NCBI GenBank assembly: GCA_902762955.1
Contig: CACWQH010000024.1
Coordinates: forward strand, 1-38,990
Source: an uncultured Lachnospiraceae bacterium
GTDB taxonomy: Bacteria; Bacillota; Clostridia; Lachnospirales; Lachnospiraceae
Length of the DNA: 38,990 nt
Reading direction: 5' to 3'
Below are positions 1 to 9,908 of this stretch, piece by piece. Positions within the stretch are counted from its first letter, which is position 1, and each line of letters starts with the position of its first letter. The notes below the pieces were generated by a model. The model did no database searches, was not told the DNA's origin, and worked only from the letters and a program-made list of their open reading frames with translations. A program made the translations under genes and the position numbers.

Positions 1-42
1 TTCAAGTTTTAATTCGTTACTATACATCTTCTTGCCAGACAT
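1..42 (-). CDS. Partial IS3-like transposase OrfA, N-terminal 14 residues
   Basis: The 14 codons visible read MSGKKMYSNELKLE, which resembles the start of IS3/IS150-type OrfA proteins (basic start, then a helix-turn-helix that would recognise the IS ends). The ATG is at 42-40. A Shine-Dalgarno AAAGGGG sits at 51-57, about 8 nt upstream, and is one arm of the hairpin at 49-92. The gene continues out of the window, so its integrity and any frameshift product cannot be judged. Identification rests on very few residues. Confidence 0.5.
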   Translation of the reverse strand, partial: MSGKKMYSNELKLE

Positions 43-48
43 AGAAAT

Positions 49-92
49 AACCCCTTTCATTAGACATATATTTTTGTCTAACAAAAGGGGTT
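49..92. promoter_or_regulatory. Hairpin that sequesters the transposase ribosome binding site
   Basis: Arms 49-66 and 75-92 pair (AACCCCTTT...TAGACA with TGTCTA...AAAGGGGTT) with one 2-nt internal mismatch and an 8-nt loop. The AAAGGGG Shine-Dalgarno of the transposase lies inside one arm. A transcript entering from the right would therefore fold and hide the ribosome binding site. This is known protection in other IS elements such as IS10 and IS50; for this element it is inferred. Confidence 0.55.
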
Positions 93-177
93 CACTTCAA
101 AGCTAGGTGCTATTTTTTAAGTAACTCAATTGCCAGCGGCTGGACGCACCCCAGCGTTCGGCTCTCTTGTTAAGTAC

Positions 178-206
178 ATTATATGCAACAAATATGCTTT
201 TGTCAA
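178..206 (-). promoter_or_regulatory. Consensus sigma-A promoter spanning the IS boundary, reading into the IS
   Basis: On the minus strand TTGACA (206-201) and TATAAT (183-178) are separated by exactly 17 bp; both hexamers are perfect consensus. The last base of the -10 box coincides with the proposed first base of the IS end (TGTAC), so the -35 lies in flanking DNA and the -10 at the IS tip. Transcription would run into the transposase gene. Confidence 0.6.
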
Positions 207-234
207 ATTGTTATAATGAAAATCATGATATTTT

Positions 235-873
235 CTATCGTCCAGGCATATTTTTTATCAAATCTGATAATCTCTTTAAAATATCACTTACTGCATCATT
301 ATAAAAATACTTCTGTAAGTTGTTATTCAATTCCTGCCTTGTATTTGCATTCATATAAGCATCAAGAATATCTTCTTTGTTTCCTTCATAATCATCCTTA
401 AGATATTTACCAAAATATGAACGAAAAATCTGTTCTTTTTTCTTATCAGTTCCTTGTCGCTCATTATTCATTTTTATATCTATATTGTTTTGAGAAACTG
501 ATTGAGCAGCCTTACAAACTTCAGAAATCTTTCTTATATTTATTTTTATTTTCTGTTTTTCCATAATATAATTATCAAAATCACCATCTAATGATACAAT
601 AAAAAAATCAGCATCTTTACTTTCTATTATCCTATCTGAAAGATCATACATAAGTATAACATCCAGTGCATTCTTTACACCCTTCAAATCCTTTCTCATT
701 CTTACATATTCGAATTTTGCCGGAGATTCTATTATTCTCCTATGAGTACCAAACGAAATCTTATTTGCATCTTCACTATAATATATTCGCACAACATCAT
801 CAGAATCCAATTTTGCAATTCCATTAAGACCGCTATCCTTAACATTTTCAAAATCCACATAAAAAATCTTCAT
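235..873 (-). CDS. NYN/PIN-like domain protein, putative RNase
   Basis: The 212-aa protein opens with an NYN/PIN-like nuclease fold. D7 in the YVDFEN strand, D71 in NALDVILMYDL and D96/D98 in SLDGDFD match the acidic residues that bind metal in this superfamily. Known members cleave RNA; the substrate here is unknown. Residues about 140-212 form a charged, helical tail after a K/E-rich linker, with no domain I can name. The start is supported by AAGAGGATGAGAT just before ATG. The gene is monocistronic, stops about 57 bp before the IS boundary and has no clear terminator, so its transcript may enter the IS. Related small PIN-like proteins occur in bacterial accessory and defence regions, but nothing adjacent proves such a role here. 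Confidence 0.6.
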   Translation of the reverse strand: MKIFYVDFENVKDSGLNGIAKLDSDDVVRIYYSEDANKISFGTHRRIIESPAKFEYVRMRKDLKGVKNALDVILMYDLSDRIIESKDADFFIVSLDGDFDNYIMEKQKIKINIRKISEVCKAAQSVSQNNIDIKMNNERQGTDKKKEQIFRSYFGKYLKDDYEGNKEDILDAYMNANTRQELNNNLQKYFYNDAVSDILKRLSDLIKNMPGR

Positions 874-933
874 ATCTCATCCTCTTATGCATCCATCTAA
901 ATAATAAATAAATCCTAAACCCTTTATATAAAC

Positions 934-939
934 ATTGTA
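934..939 (-). promoter_or_regulatory. Possible extended -10 promoter of the NYN gene
   Basis: The minus strand carries TG-G-TACAAT, an extended -10 box, about 60 nt upstream of the NYN start codon. No good -35 hexamer precedes it. If used, the palindromic repeat at 999-1292 would be upstream of this transcript and belong to the 3' side of the hrcA operon. Confidence 0.3.
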
Positions 940-998
940 CCATCTCATATGATAAATTACTATAGTTTAATTTTAAAACCAACCATCATGCGCAGCAT

Positions 999-1292
999 GG
1001 CGGTCAGATGGTGGTATGGCTGTCTGATTTTCAAAAATCTAAATTAGTGCGAAGGTATATATAGGTCTTTAAATGGACCGTTTAAAAACGCGAGCACTTT
1101 AAGGTAATGAAAAAGGGAAGGTTGAACATTTGCATTTATGCAATAATGTTCAACCTTCCCTTTTGAATTAGCTTATTAGTACTCCTGCGTTTTTAACCGA
1201 GTGAGAACGTGTCCTTTAAAGACCTTATATATACCGTGCACTATCCAAGAACCTAACAAATTCAGACAGCAATACCTTTCCATCTGACCGCC
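999..1292 (-). repeat. Long palindromic repeat, copy 1 (inverted orientation, with a terminator-like apical hairpin)
   Basis: This fills most of the 432-bp gap between the NYN gene and prmA. Outer arms 999-1026 and about 1262-1292 pair (GGCGGTCAGATGG/CCATCTGACCGCC and CTGTCTGA/TCAGACAG), followed by a second stem around ggtatatata...tctttaaa (about 1045-1073 with 1214-1245). Read on the minus strand, the core contains CACGTTCTCACT, AAAACGCA and GTACTAA, which match CACGCTCTCGCT, AAACGCA and GTACTAA of the copies at 14660 and 17270. A 20-bp hairpin (1111-1130 with 1145-1164) forms the tip. Compared with the other copies, one core stem is changed on both sides (GGAC/GTCC instead of GCAGG/CCTGC), keeping pairing. 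It begins 12 bp after the prmA stop codon. Confidence 0.8.
1109..1164 (-). terminator. Rho-independent terminator of the hrcA-prmA operon
   Basis: A perfect 20-bp stem (1145-1164 with 1111-1130) with a 14-nt loop that can itself pair TGCAT/ATGCA. On the minus strand the stem ends in CCCTTTTTC, a short U tract. It is the apical hairpin of repeat copy 1 and lies about 140 bp after the prmA stop. Confidence 0.65.
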
Positions 1293-1304
1293 CCATACTC
1301 ACCA

Positions 1305-2276
1305 TTATTTAGCTATGATTGACACCCAGTCGTTCATATGCACGATATCAACTATTTCAAATCCATTTTCGATAAGCGCACTCTTAACCTGCTCTTCCTT
1401 CATATCAATGATTCCCGAAGTGATAAATAATCCACCTTCTTTAATAAGCGGTCTTACCACACCGGATAAAGGAATGATTACATCGGCTAAAATGTTGGCA
1501 ACCACGATATCATACTTATTGCCACCGTTAATCTCTATAGCCTTTTCGATAGCTTCACTACCTGTTGTGCTATCAAGCAGATTTCCACAGGTAAACTTAA
1601 GCTTATCCTCGCCTATTTTATTGACCTCTTGGTTTTCAATACTTGCCTTTACAGCAATCTCATCTATGTCCATGCCATGTACAAAGCCTGCACCAAGAAA
1701 TACACTTATTATGGATAAGATTCCGCTTCCCGAACCCACATCAAATACGGAATCACCGTACTTAAGATACTTTTTAAGCTGACCGATACATAACTTGGTT
1801 GTCTCATGTGATCCGGTACCAAAAGCTATGCCCGGATCGATTTCAACGACGATATCATCCTCATTTACGGCTTCAAGTTCCTCCCAGGTAGGCTTGATAA
1901 CTATATTGTCATAAATCCTAAACGGCTTAAAAAACTGCTTCCAGTTATTTATCCAATCCTTATCTTCGGTATTTGATAAAGTAATGTTCATGGTACCTAC
2001 AGGCATAAACGCACTAAGGCGGGTAAGTTCTGCAACTATATCCGCCTTTAATGTGTCGATATCAAAGCTTGTGTCGATAAAACACGAAACCTTTGCAGTT
2101 CCGTCATCCTCTCCCTCAACAAGAGGAATGTCAACAAACATAGCCTTTTTATCTTCTTCCGTAAGTGGAACATTATCTTCAATCATAATACCTTCAACGC
2201 CCTTTTCATCAAGAAAAACGCTTAAGATATCAACTGCATCAACAGTTGTTTCGATTGTTAATTTTGTCCACATCAT
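1305..2276 (-). CDS. prmA: Ribosomal protein L11 methyltransferase
   Basis: PrmA transfers methyl groups from S-adenosylmethionine to ribosomal protein L11 in the cytosol. The 323-aa protein has the family layout: an N-terminal L11-recognition domain (about 1-100), the linker motif DPGIAFGTGSHETT (147-160), then a Rossmann methyltransferase domain with DVGSGSG (179-185) as SAM loop and VVANILADVI near 257. The length is usual for clostridial PrmA. The gene is the last of the heat-shock operon, 6 bp after dnaJ, as in many Firmicutes. AAGGA in the end of dnaJ is a likely ribosome binding site; two adjacent ATG codons leave the exact first residue open. Copy 1 of the palindromic repeat, carrying the terminator, follows directly. 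Confidence 0.95.
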   Translation of the reverse strand: MMWTKLTIETTVDAVDILSVFLDEKGVEGIMIEDNVPLTEEDKKAMFVDIPLVEGEDDGTAKVSCFIDTSFDIDTLKADIVAELTRLSAFMPVGTMNITLSNTEDKDWINNWKQFFKPFRIYDNIVIKPTWEELEAVNEDDIVVEIDPGIAFGTGSHETTKLCIGQLKKYLKYGDSVFDVGSGSGILSIISVFLGAGFVHGMDIDEIAVKASIENQEVNKIGEDKLKFTCGNLLDSTTGSEAIEKAIEINGGNKYDIVVANILADVIIPLSGVVRPLIKEGGLFITSGIIDMKEEQVKSALIENGFEIVDIVHMNDWVSIIAK

Positions 2277-2282
2277 AATATT

Positions 2283-3446
2283 TTAAAATCCTTTTTTAAA
2301 GCCTTTCTTCTTCTTGTGATCACCAAAGCTGAAACCGCCTGCTGAATCCGTCGAAGATCTTGCATTTACAGTAGTAGTATTGGCATACTGATTAAGCAGT
2401 GACTTTTGCTCCTCAGTAAGCTTATCCGGTACCTGAACAATAAGCGTTACGTAATGGTCACCTCTTACATTCTTATTTCTAAGAGTAGGAACGCCCTTGC
2501 CCTTAAGCTTAAGCTTGGTATCAGTCTGGGTACCCGGCTTAATCTCTATATCATAAGGTCCATCTATTGTATTAACAGTAATCTTCCCGCCAAGAGCTGC
2601 CTGGGTAAAGCTTATAGGCTCTGATGAATAAAGGTCGTATTCCTGACGCTGGAAAGTCGGATGTCTGTCTACAAGTACGGTAACGAGAAGGTCACCACGA
2701 CCGCCGCCATTTATACCCGGCTCGCCTTTTTCACGGATACGTATACTCTGTCCGTTATCTATACCGGCAGGTACTGCAACCTGAATCTTCTTCTTGCTCT
2801 TAACATATCCCGTTCCGGCACAGTTACTACACTTATATTTGATAATCTTACCGGTACCGCCACAATCCGGACAGGTCTGTACGGTTCTTGCCATACCGAA
2901 AAGGGACTGTTGGGTAAAGGTAACCTGACCTTTACCTCCACACTTTGAACACGTTTCAGGCTGATGTCCCGGCTGTGAGCCTGTACCCTTACATACATCA
3001 CATTCATCCTTAAGAGGAAGCTCAAGCTCCTCCTGAGTTCCGAATACAGCTTCTTCAAATGATACTCTTACGGTAGTCTTGATATTGGCACCCTTTACAG
3101 GACCATTTGACTGACTACGCCTTGAGCCTCCACCAAAGAAGTCACCAAATATATCACCGAATATATCGCCCATATCAGCAAAGTCAAATCCGCCAAATCC
3201 ACCCGGACCGCCTCCCTGCTCAAAGGCGGCATGACCAAACTGGTCATACTTTGCCTTCTTTTCAGGATCTGATAATACTGCGTAAGCTTCGGCTGCTTCT
3301 TTAAATTTTTCTTCTGCTTCTGCATCGCCCGGATTGGTATCAGGATGGTATTTCTTAGCTACTTTTCTATATGCCTTTTTTAAATCTGCCTCTGATACAT
3401 TTTTGTCGACGCCAAGCACCTCATAATAATCTCTTTTTTCAGCCAT
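2283..3446 (-). CDS. dnaJ: Chaperone protein DnaJ (Hsp40)
   Basis: DnaJ delivers unfolded clients to DnaK and stimulates its ATPase. Seen in order: J domain with HPD at 34-36, a Gly/Phe-rich stretch (about 70-105), four CxxCxGxG zinc-finger repeats ([32 protein letters not shown]; about 145-215) and the C-terminal substrate-binding domains, ending in a Lys-rich tail. This is a complete type I DnaJ of 387 aa. I start at ATG 3446 ([12 protein letters not shown]) because AAGGGTGAG lies just upstream; the in-frame GTG nine bases earlier is part of that site. The gene follows dnaK with a gap of 14 bp and is cotranscribed under HrcA control. Confidence 0.97.
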   Translation of the reverse strand: MAEKRDYYEVLGVDKNVSEADLKKAYRKVAKKYHPDTNPGDAEAEEKFKEAAEAYAVLSDPEKKAKYDQFGHAAFEQGGGPGGFGGFDFADMGDIFGDIFGDFFGGGSRRSQSNGPVKGANIKTTVRVSFEEAVFGTQEELELPLKDECDVCKGTGSQPGHQPETCSKCGGKGQVTFTQQSLFGMARTVQTCPDCGGTGKIIKYKCSNCAGTGYVKSKKKIQVAVPAGIDNGQSIRIREKGEPGINGGGRGDLLVTVLVDRHPTFQRQEYDLYSSEPISFTQAALGGKITVNTIDGPYDIEIKPGTQTDTKLKLKGKGVPTLRNKNVRGDHYVTLIVQVPDKLTEEQKSLLNQYANTTTVNARSSTDSAGGFSFGDHKKKKGFKKGF

Positions 3447-3460
3447 CGCACTCACCCTTA

Positions 3461-6033
<2,573 letters not shown>

Positions 6034-6047
<14 letters not shown>

Positions 6048-7080
6048 TCACCCCTTTGCGCTTATTAAATATATCATCCAACTCAATGGTTAAATTCTTT
6101 AATGTGCTTACAACCTTTTTATAATCCATACGCTTCGGTCCCAATATACCGATTGTACCTTTCGCACCCTCCGGCATCTTGTAGGTTGCCGTTACTATCG
6201 AACAATCCTCCATATTGGAAACGGTATTTTCTTCACCTATATATACCTGTATGTCATGGAAATCATCCTTGTTACCCGTGGTCTCCTCAAGCAGATGTGA
6301 AAGTTCTTCCTTATCCTCAAACTTTTCAAGAAGCTCACTGGTCTTGCTTATATCTCCTATCTCCGGATACTTTAATATATTTGTTGCACCACTTGTATAT
6401 ATTTCAAGTTCATTTGCTTCATTTACGGCATCAACAATTCCCTGAAATATCTGGTCAAGTATAACACTATACTCACCGGACTGCTTCTTCATGGCATTTA
6501 TCATCTCAAGATTTATATCCTCCAAAGAAGCTCCCTGTAAAAATGTATTAAGCAAAATGTTGAACTTCAGCACATCCTCATTATCAAGGATTGTATCTAT
6601 CGGAATTATCTGATTTTTTATCAGATTACCCTCGATTACTATAACCGCCAGAAGTGTTGCTTCATCGACCTTGGAAAGCTGTATGAATTTTACCGTCTTT
6701 CTGTAGTTCGGAGCCGTAACAAGGGTTGCATAGTTGGTATTATATGCCAGCACCTTCGCAACCTGCTTTAAAAGAAGCTCCATCCGGTCAACTCTTTCAA
6801 GCAGTGTGCTCTTTTCAACCTCTGCCTCTTCCTTTTCTTCCATAAGGTTATCTACATAAAATCTGTATCCCTTATCGGTAGGAATTCTTCCTGCTGACGT
6901 GTGTGGCTGAACTATATATCCAAGCTCCTCCAAATCCGCCATCTCATTTCTGATGGTTGCCGAGCTTAAGTTCAAATCATTGAACTTGGAAATGGTTCTT
7001 GAACCAACCGGCTCGCCTGTTTCAAGGTATGTCGCTATAATTAATTTAAGAATTGTCTTCTTACGTTCATCAAGCTCCAT
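6034..7080 (-). CDS. hrcA: Heat-inducible transcription repressor HrcA
   Basis: HrcA binds CIRCE operators and represses class I heat-shock genes; its folding depends on GroEL in known cases. The 348-aa protein has an N-terminal winged helix (LDERKKTILKLIIATYLETG, then SSATIRNEMADLEELGYI, about 3-60), the family motif HTSAGRIPTDKGYRFYVD (about 60-77) and the C-terminal GAF-like/dimerisation domain ending ILGPKRMDYKKVVSTL. It is the first gene of the operon, directly downstream of a CIRCE element it presumably binds (autoregulation). Its stop codon lies inside the start of grpE. Confidence 0.96.
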
Positions 7081-7105
7081 TCAATCATCCTTTTCTCTTT
7101 TATTA

Positions 7106-7132
7106 TTAGCACTCAAATCTTTCGAGTGCTAA
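7106..7132. promoter_or_regulatory. CIRCE operator for HrcA
   Basis: A perfect match to the CIRCE consensus: TTAGCACTC (7106-7114), a 9-bp spacer and GAGTGCTAA (7124-7132). It lies between the predicted promoter and the hrcA start codon, where bound HrcA would block transcription of hrcA-grpE-dnaK-dnaJ-prmA. Confidence 0.97.
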
Positions 7133-7143
7133 CTCTAAAACAT

Positions 7144-7172
7144 AATCTATCACTATGCATGAGTTTTGTCAA
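7144..7172 (-). promoter_or_regulatory. Sigma-A promoter of the hrcA operon
   Basis: On the minus strand TTGACA (7172-7167) and TAGATT (7149-7144) are separated by 17 bp, placing the start of transcription just upstream of the CIRCE element. No sigma-B-like or CtsR-like site was seen. Confidence 0.8.
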
Positions 7173-7222
7173 GCATTTGTGGGAAAAAAAATATTTTTTT
7201 CTATATTTGGTGGTGAACTCTT

Positions 7223-8014
7223 TTATTTTTTGTTTTTTAAAACAACTATCGATATATAATGAAGAACTTCAAATTTCTCCGGTGTTTCTCTTTCAAGCAT
7301 AGCCATGTGTTCCTTGTTCCATTCTGCAAGCTTGTCTTCAGAAAGTGACGCTCCCACACCTCTGCATGCGCGCATACGTCCATTCCAGCTTTCTCTTGTA
7401 AAAGGAACCTTGACCAAAGTTTCTTCTTGGTCAATTATTTTAAAATCATCCGTATACTCATCAGGCACCCATACAGGATGAACCGTGTCACCCGCACCTG
7501 ACCAGTTCGGACTGTATTTTAAGATAATCTCTTCACTCTTTCCTGCAATTTTATCTTCAAACGGAAGCCATCCCATATATAAAATCACAAACTTTCCGTC
7601 AGGTTTTATTATGTTTTTTAGCTTTGGTGCAAGTTTTTTGTGATCAGGATACCAGATACATTGACAAGCTGTTACAACGTCAAAGCTATTGTCAGGAAAA
7701 TCTATCTCCTCTGCCGGACAGGTGAAAAAATCTATATCCATACCGGCTGCTTTTGCCATAGCCTTTGCCTCTGCAATTTGGTTTTCGGATATATCAGTAC
7801 CCGTCCATTTAGCACCGTACTTATACATATTTCTCGGTAGGACTCCGGTGCCGGTTCCGATATCAAGAACATGCTGTCCGTTTATACATAAACCTTTATC
7901 TACTATTTTTTTATAGAATATATCCGGATATATATCTCTGTACTTGGCATAATCCTCTGATGTCTTTCCCCAGTCAAACGGATTACCACTATCAATTTTG
8001 TCATTCTTTATCAT
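7223..8014 (-). CDS. Class I SAM-dependent methyltransferase, substrate unknown
   Basis: The 263-aa protein has a seven-strand methyltransferase core: motif I VLDIGTGTGVLP (49-60), an acidic end of strand 2 (GTDIS), ITCPAEEIDF-like motif II region (FFTCPAEEIDFPDNSFDVV) and a Pro-rich post-motif (IKPDGKFVILYMGW). The C-terminal 90 residues, rich in Trp, probably bind substrate. This arrangement fits the Methyltransf_11 group, whose substrates are diverse; I cannot name one. It starts 13 bp after the AlkD-like gene with GTGGGGA as ribosome binding site, so the two are likely cotranscribed. It is unrelated in operon terms to hrcA, which has its own promoter downstream. Confidence 0.8.
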   Translation of the reverse strand: MIKNDKIDSGNPFDWGKTSEDYAKYRDIYPDIFYKKIVDKGLCINGQHVLDIGTGTGVLPRNMYKYGAKWTGTDISENQIAEAKAMAKAAGMDIDFFTCPAEEIDFPDNSFDVVTACQCIWYPDHKKLAPKLKNIIKPDGKFVILYMGWLPFEDKIAGKSEEIILKYSPNWSGAGDTVHPVWVPDEYTDDFKIIDQEETLVKVPFTRESWNGRMRACRGVGASLSEDKLAEWNKEHMAMLERETPEKFEVLHYISIVVLKNKK

Positions 8015-8027
8015 TTCATTTCCCCAC

Positions 8028-8720
8028 TTATTTCTTTTTAATCTTAAGCGTCTTCAAATACTCCTTTTGCTCCAGGGTTATGCGGTAGCTCTCGCACGCC
8101 TTTTGGATTGCCTTGTTGTGTGTCCAGTTATCCAGCTTTTTTTCTTCTATATAAGGCAGTATGCTTTCATACTGTTTTGCAAGTGCGGTGGCAAAATACC
8201 AGGCAATCATCATATTGATATAGTACTCCTCTGAACGAACCGCTGCTACGAGCTTTGGATATTTTTCATCATAATCATCATCCAGATAATGCTGCATAAG
8301 CATACCGATTGCAAATCTTACGGTATAGGTATGCTCTGATTTTATCCACTTTTCTATGTACGGTAACAGTTCTTTTTTATGCTTCTTAAATACCTTTGGT
8401 GAGGTCTGGTCACAGGTTGCCCAGTTATTTATATAGGGAAGAAACTCTTCAACCTCTTCTATACAAACTTTATAATCCTTTTCCCCTGATATAATAAATC
8501 CGTGTAGCTGGTTTTCATCGAAATACTTGTGCGGAAGTTCCTTTAAAAAGCTTTGAGTATCCTCTTCCTTTGATATTTCCTTTGCAAATGCTCTTAATGC
8601 CGGTGTTCTCACTCCTATAAAATAAGAATCCTCCATACCCGGAATCAGCTTTTTATTAAACTCATTAAACTTCTTATCCTGAAGCTCAAAAAGCCTTTTT
8701 TCTATATCTTTTGTAATCAT
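8028..8720 (-). CDS. AlkD-like DNA alkylation repair protein (HEAT-repeat DNA glycosylase)
   Basis: AlkD-family glycosylases remove cationic alkylated bases such as 3-methyladenine and 7-methylguanine. The 230-aa length is typical and the sequence is a series of HEAT-like helical repeats. Family landmarks are visible: GVRTPALRAFAKEI (36-49), the INNWATCDQTSPK segment with W100 and D104 (the likely active-site Trp and Asp), R135 in VRFAIGMLM, and NWTHNKAIQKACES near 198-211. The likely ribosome binding site AAGAGGA lies 8 nt upstream of ATG. Inverted GAGAAC/GTTCTC repeats lie upstream (8742-8780). A methyltransferase gene follows at 7223-8014. Confidence 0.87.
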   Translation of the reverse strand: MITKDIEKRLFELQDKKFNEFNKKLIPGMEDSYFIGVRTPALRAFAKEISKEEDTQSFLKELPHKYFDENQLHGFIISGEKDYKVCIEEVEEFLPYINNWATCDQTSPKVFKKHKKELLPYIEKWIKSEHTYTVRFAIGMLMQHYLDDDYDEKYPKLVAAVRSEEYYINMMIAWYFATALAKQYESILPYIEEKKLDNWTHNKAIQKACESYRITLEQKEYLKTLKIKKK

Positions 8721-8741
8721 ACATAATCCTCTTTTTTATAC

Positions 8742-8780
8742 AAGTTCTCGTAAAAATACTTTCATGAGAACTTATTCTCA
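8742..8780. promoter_or_regulatory. Cluster of GTTCTC/GAGAAC inverted repeats upstream of the AlkD-like gene
   Basis: Two overlapping dyads are present: aagttctc (8742-8749) with gagaactt (8766-8773), and TGAGAA-CTTA-TTCTCA (8765-8780). There is no U tract on the minus strand, so a terminator for the upstream methyltransferase is unlikely. An operator is possible but the binding protein is unknown; the half-sites and spacing do not match the Firmicutes LexA box. Confidence 0.35.
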
Positions 8781-8800
8781 CATTATTTTACTATAAAATT

Positions 8801-9400
8801 TTATTCCTTAGTTATAATAGCAACTGCGCAAGGCATCTTTCCTTCAATCACATCAAAGGCAACATTTTCATAGCCTGCATCCTTAAAAAACTGCTTATAA
8901 GACTCAAAGTAAAATTCCTTTTTGAAGTTCACACCAAGAAGTTCAATAAATTTTACCATCGTACGCTCTTTACCATTTTGTATATTAATGTAAGTCGGAA
9001 TAATAACCTTTCCACCCTTCTTGCAAACTCTGACAAGCTCCTTAATGGCAGCCTGTGGGTCGTCCAAAAGATGAATAACATTTCCCGCAACAACCTTATC
9101 AAAGCAGCCATCCTTAAAGCCAAGGTTCATAATATCGGCTCTCTTTATGGTTACATTATTCAAACCCCTGCATTTCTTCTTAACTCTTTTAAGCATCCCT
9201 GTAGACAGATCAGTAGCCAAAAGCTTTTTACAATTTGTCGCAATTCTTTTTGTGATAGCTCCCGTTCCGCAGGCACACTCAAGGACGATATCCTTTTTAT
9301 CAATCTCGTGTGCTACTCTTTCTCCAAGTCCCCTATATACCTTACCGTTATAAATATTTTCAAATAAATCATAAGGTCCCGACATCAAATCCCAAATCAT
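8801..9400 (-). CDS. Class I SAM-dependent methyltransferase, substrate unknown
   Basis: The 199-aa protein is a compact methyltransferase. Motif I is VLECACGTGAIT (39-50), slightly unusual in having Glu-Cys-Ala-Cys in place of Asp-x-Gly-x. Later segments ATDLSTGML, the acidic RADIMNLGF and the CKKGGKVIIPTY post-motif complete the core. The N-terminus resembles the ubiE-like group (MSGPYDLFENIY) but the protein is too general to assign a substrate. AGGAGG-like sequence (GGGGAGGAAACAAA) gives a strong start at 9400. The upstream gene ends in its own terminator (9425-9472), so this gene needs a promoter in the short gap; I could not identify one. Confidence 0.78.
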   Translation of the reverse strand: MIWDLMSGPYDLFENIYNGKVYRGLGERVAHEIDKKDIVLECACGTGAITKRIATNCKKLLATDLSTGMLKRVKKKCRGLNNVTIKRADIMNLGFKDGCFDKVVAGNVIHLLDDPQAAIKELVRVCKKGGKVIIPTYINIQNGKERTMVKFIELLGVNFKKEFYFESYKQFFKDAGYENVAFDVIEGKMPCAVAIITKE

Positions 9401-9424
9401 TTTGTTTCCTCCCCGTTAAAAATT

Positions 9425-9472
9425 TCCTTAAACAAATACAGGAAACATCCATAAAATGTATGCTTCCTGTAT
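9425..9472 (-). terminator. Terminator after the FakA-like C-terminal domain gene
   Basis: ATACAGGAA (9436-9444) pairs with TTCCTGTAT (9464-9472), with an inner acat/atgt extension, and on the minus strand it is followed by a T-rich run (TTTGTTT). It begins 6 bp after the stop codon at 9478. Confidence 0.65.
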
Positions 9473-9477
9473 TACTC

Positions 9478-9771
9478 TTAGCCATGAAGTCCGTTTGACT
9501 GTCTTATCATATCTTCAACTACAATATCATATATCTCACCTATTGAAGCACAATACTCCAGCAGTTTCCAAGGCTCATTGGTATGGAAATGTATCTTTAC
9601 CAGATCCTCATCTCCTGCTGCGATAAGTGAATTTCCCTCGATATGAGTTGTTATGTAATCTGCGATATCATCCTCATCCAAATCCTCATCACGACGGTCG
9701 ATAAGCAGTTGGGTATCATAACGATACGCAAACTGATCATCCTCTGCATCTATACTTTTTACAGGTTCCAT
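9478..9771 (-). CDS. Standalone FakA/YloV-type C-terminal domain protein
   Basis: Only 97 aa long. The sequence FAYRYDTQLLIDRRDEDLDE, followed by GNSLIAAGDEDLVKIHFHTN and EYCASIGEIYDIVVEDM, resembles the C-terminal domain of DAK-phosphatase/FakA proteins (the fatty acid kinase subunit, about 550 aa). The kinase and DAK2 domains are absent. The gene has its own start signal (GGGAGGA 8 nt before ATG), a likely promoter and a terminator, and no kinase remnant is seen upstream, so it looks like a genuine short gene and not a broken one. Its job is unknown; it may bind the partner normally recognised by this domain. Confidence 0.7.
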   Translation of the reverse strand: MEPVKSIDAEDDQFAYRYDTQLLIDRRDEDLDEDDIADYITTHIEGNSLIAAGDEDLVKIHFHTNEPWKLLEYCASIGEIYDIVVEDMIRQSNGLHG

Positions 9772-9823
9772 TATTATATCCTCCCATTATTTTATTATCG
9801 GTTATATAGACCTAACCATAGGC

Positions 9824-9829
9824 ATTATA
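9824..9829 (-). promoter_or_regulatory. Extended -10 promoter for the 97-aa FakA-like gene
   Basis: TG-T-TATAAT on the minus strand is a perfect -10 box with the TGn extension, about 53 nt upstream of the start codon. The -35 region (TGTAAA) is weak, which is normal for extended -10 promoters. Confidence 0.5.
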
Positions 9830-9908
9830 ACATCATTAGGTTATATTTTACAGTATATTTTTTATTCTAACAATACAATATCCGGATATTTTACAATTAT
9901 CTTAATAT

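Larger units (their letters stand above)
1..178 (-). mobile_element. End of an IS3-family-like insertion sequence (rest lies outside the window)
   Basis: Seen: a minus-strand reading frame runs off the left edge beginning MSGKKMYSNELKLE, like the N-terminus of the helix-turn-helix OrfA transposases of IS3-family elements. About 135 bp upstream, the sequence read on the minus strand from 178 starts TGTACTTAAC and holds GC-rich short inverted repeats (139-155, gctgg/ccagc), unlike the AT-rich host DNA to the right. IS3-family ends usually begin with TG. The outer boundary at 178 is an inference; no target-site duplication can be checked because the other end is not present. Confidence 0.55.

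Noticed and set aside
999-1292. Copy 1 of the repeat as an ordinary terminator only
   Set aside because: The terminator hairpin accounts for the inner 55 bp, but the additional arms and the core shared with two distant loci need another explanation.
1315-1782. Plus-strand open frames opposite prmA, dnaJ, dnaK, grpE and lepA
   Set aside because: They are antisense shadows of well-identified genes; none has a family resemblance or a good ribosome binding site.
8742-8780. LexA box or terminator before the AlkD-like gene
   Set aside because: The half-sites do not match the Firmicutes LexA consensus in spacing or sequence, and no U tract follows on the minus strand.
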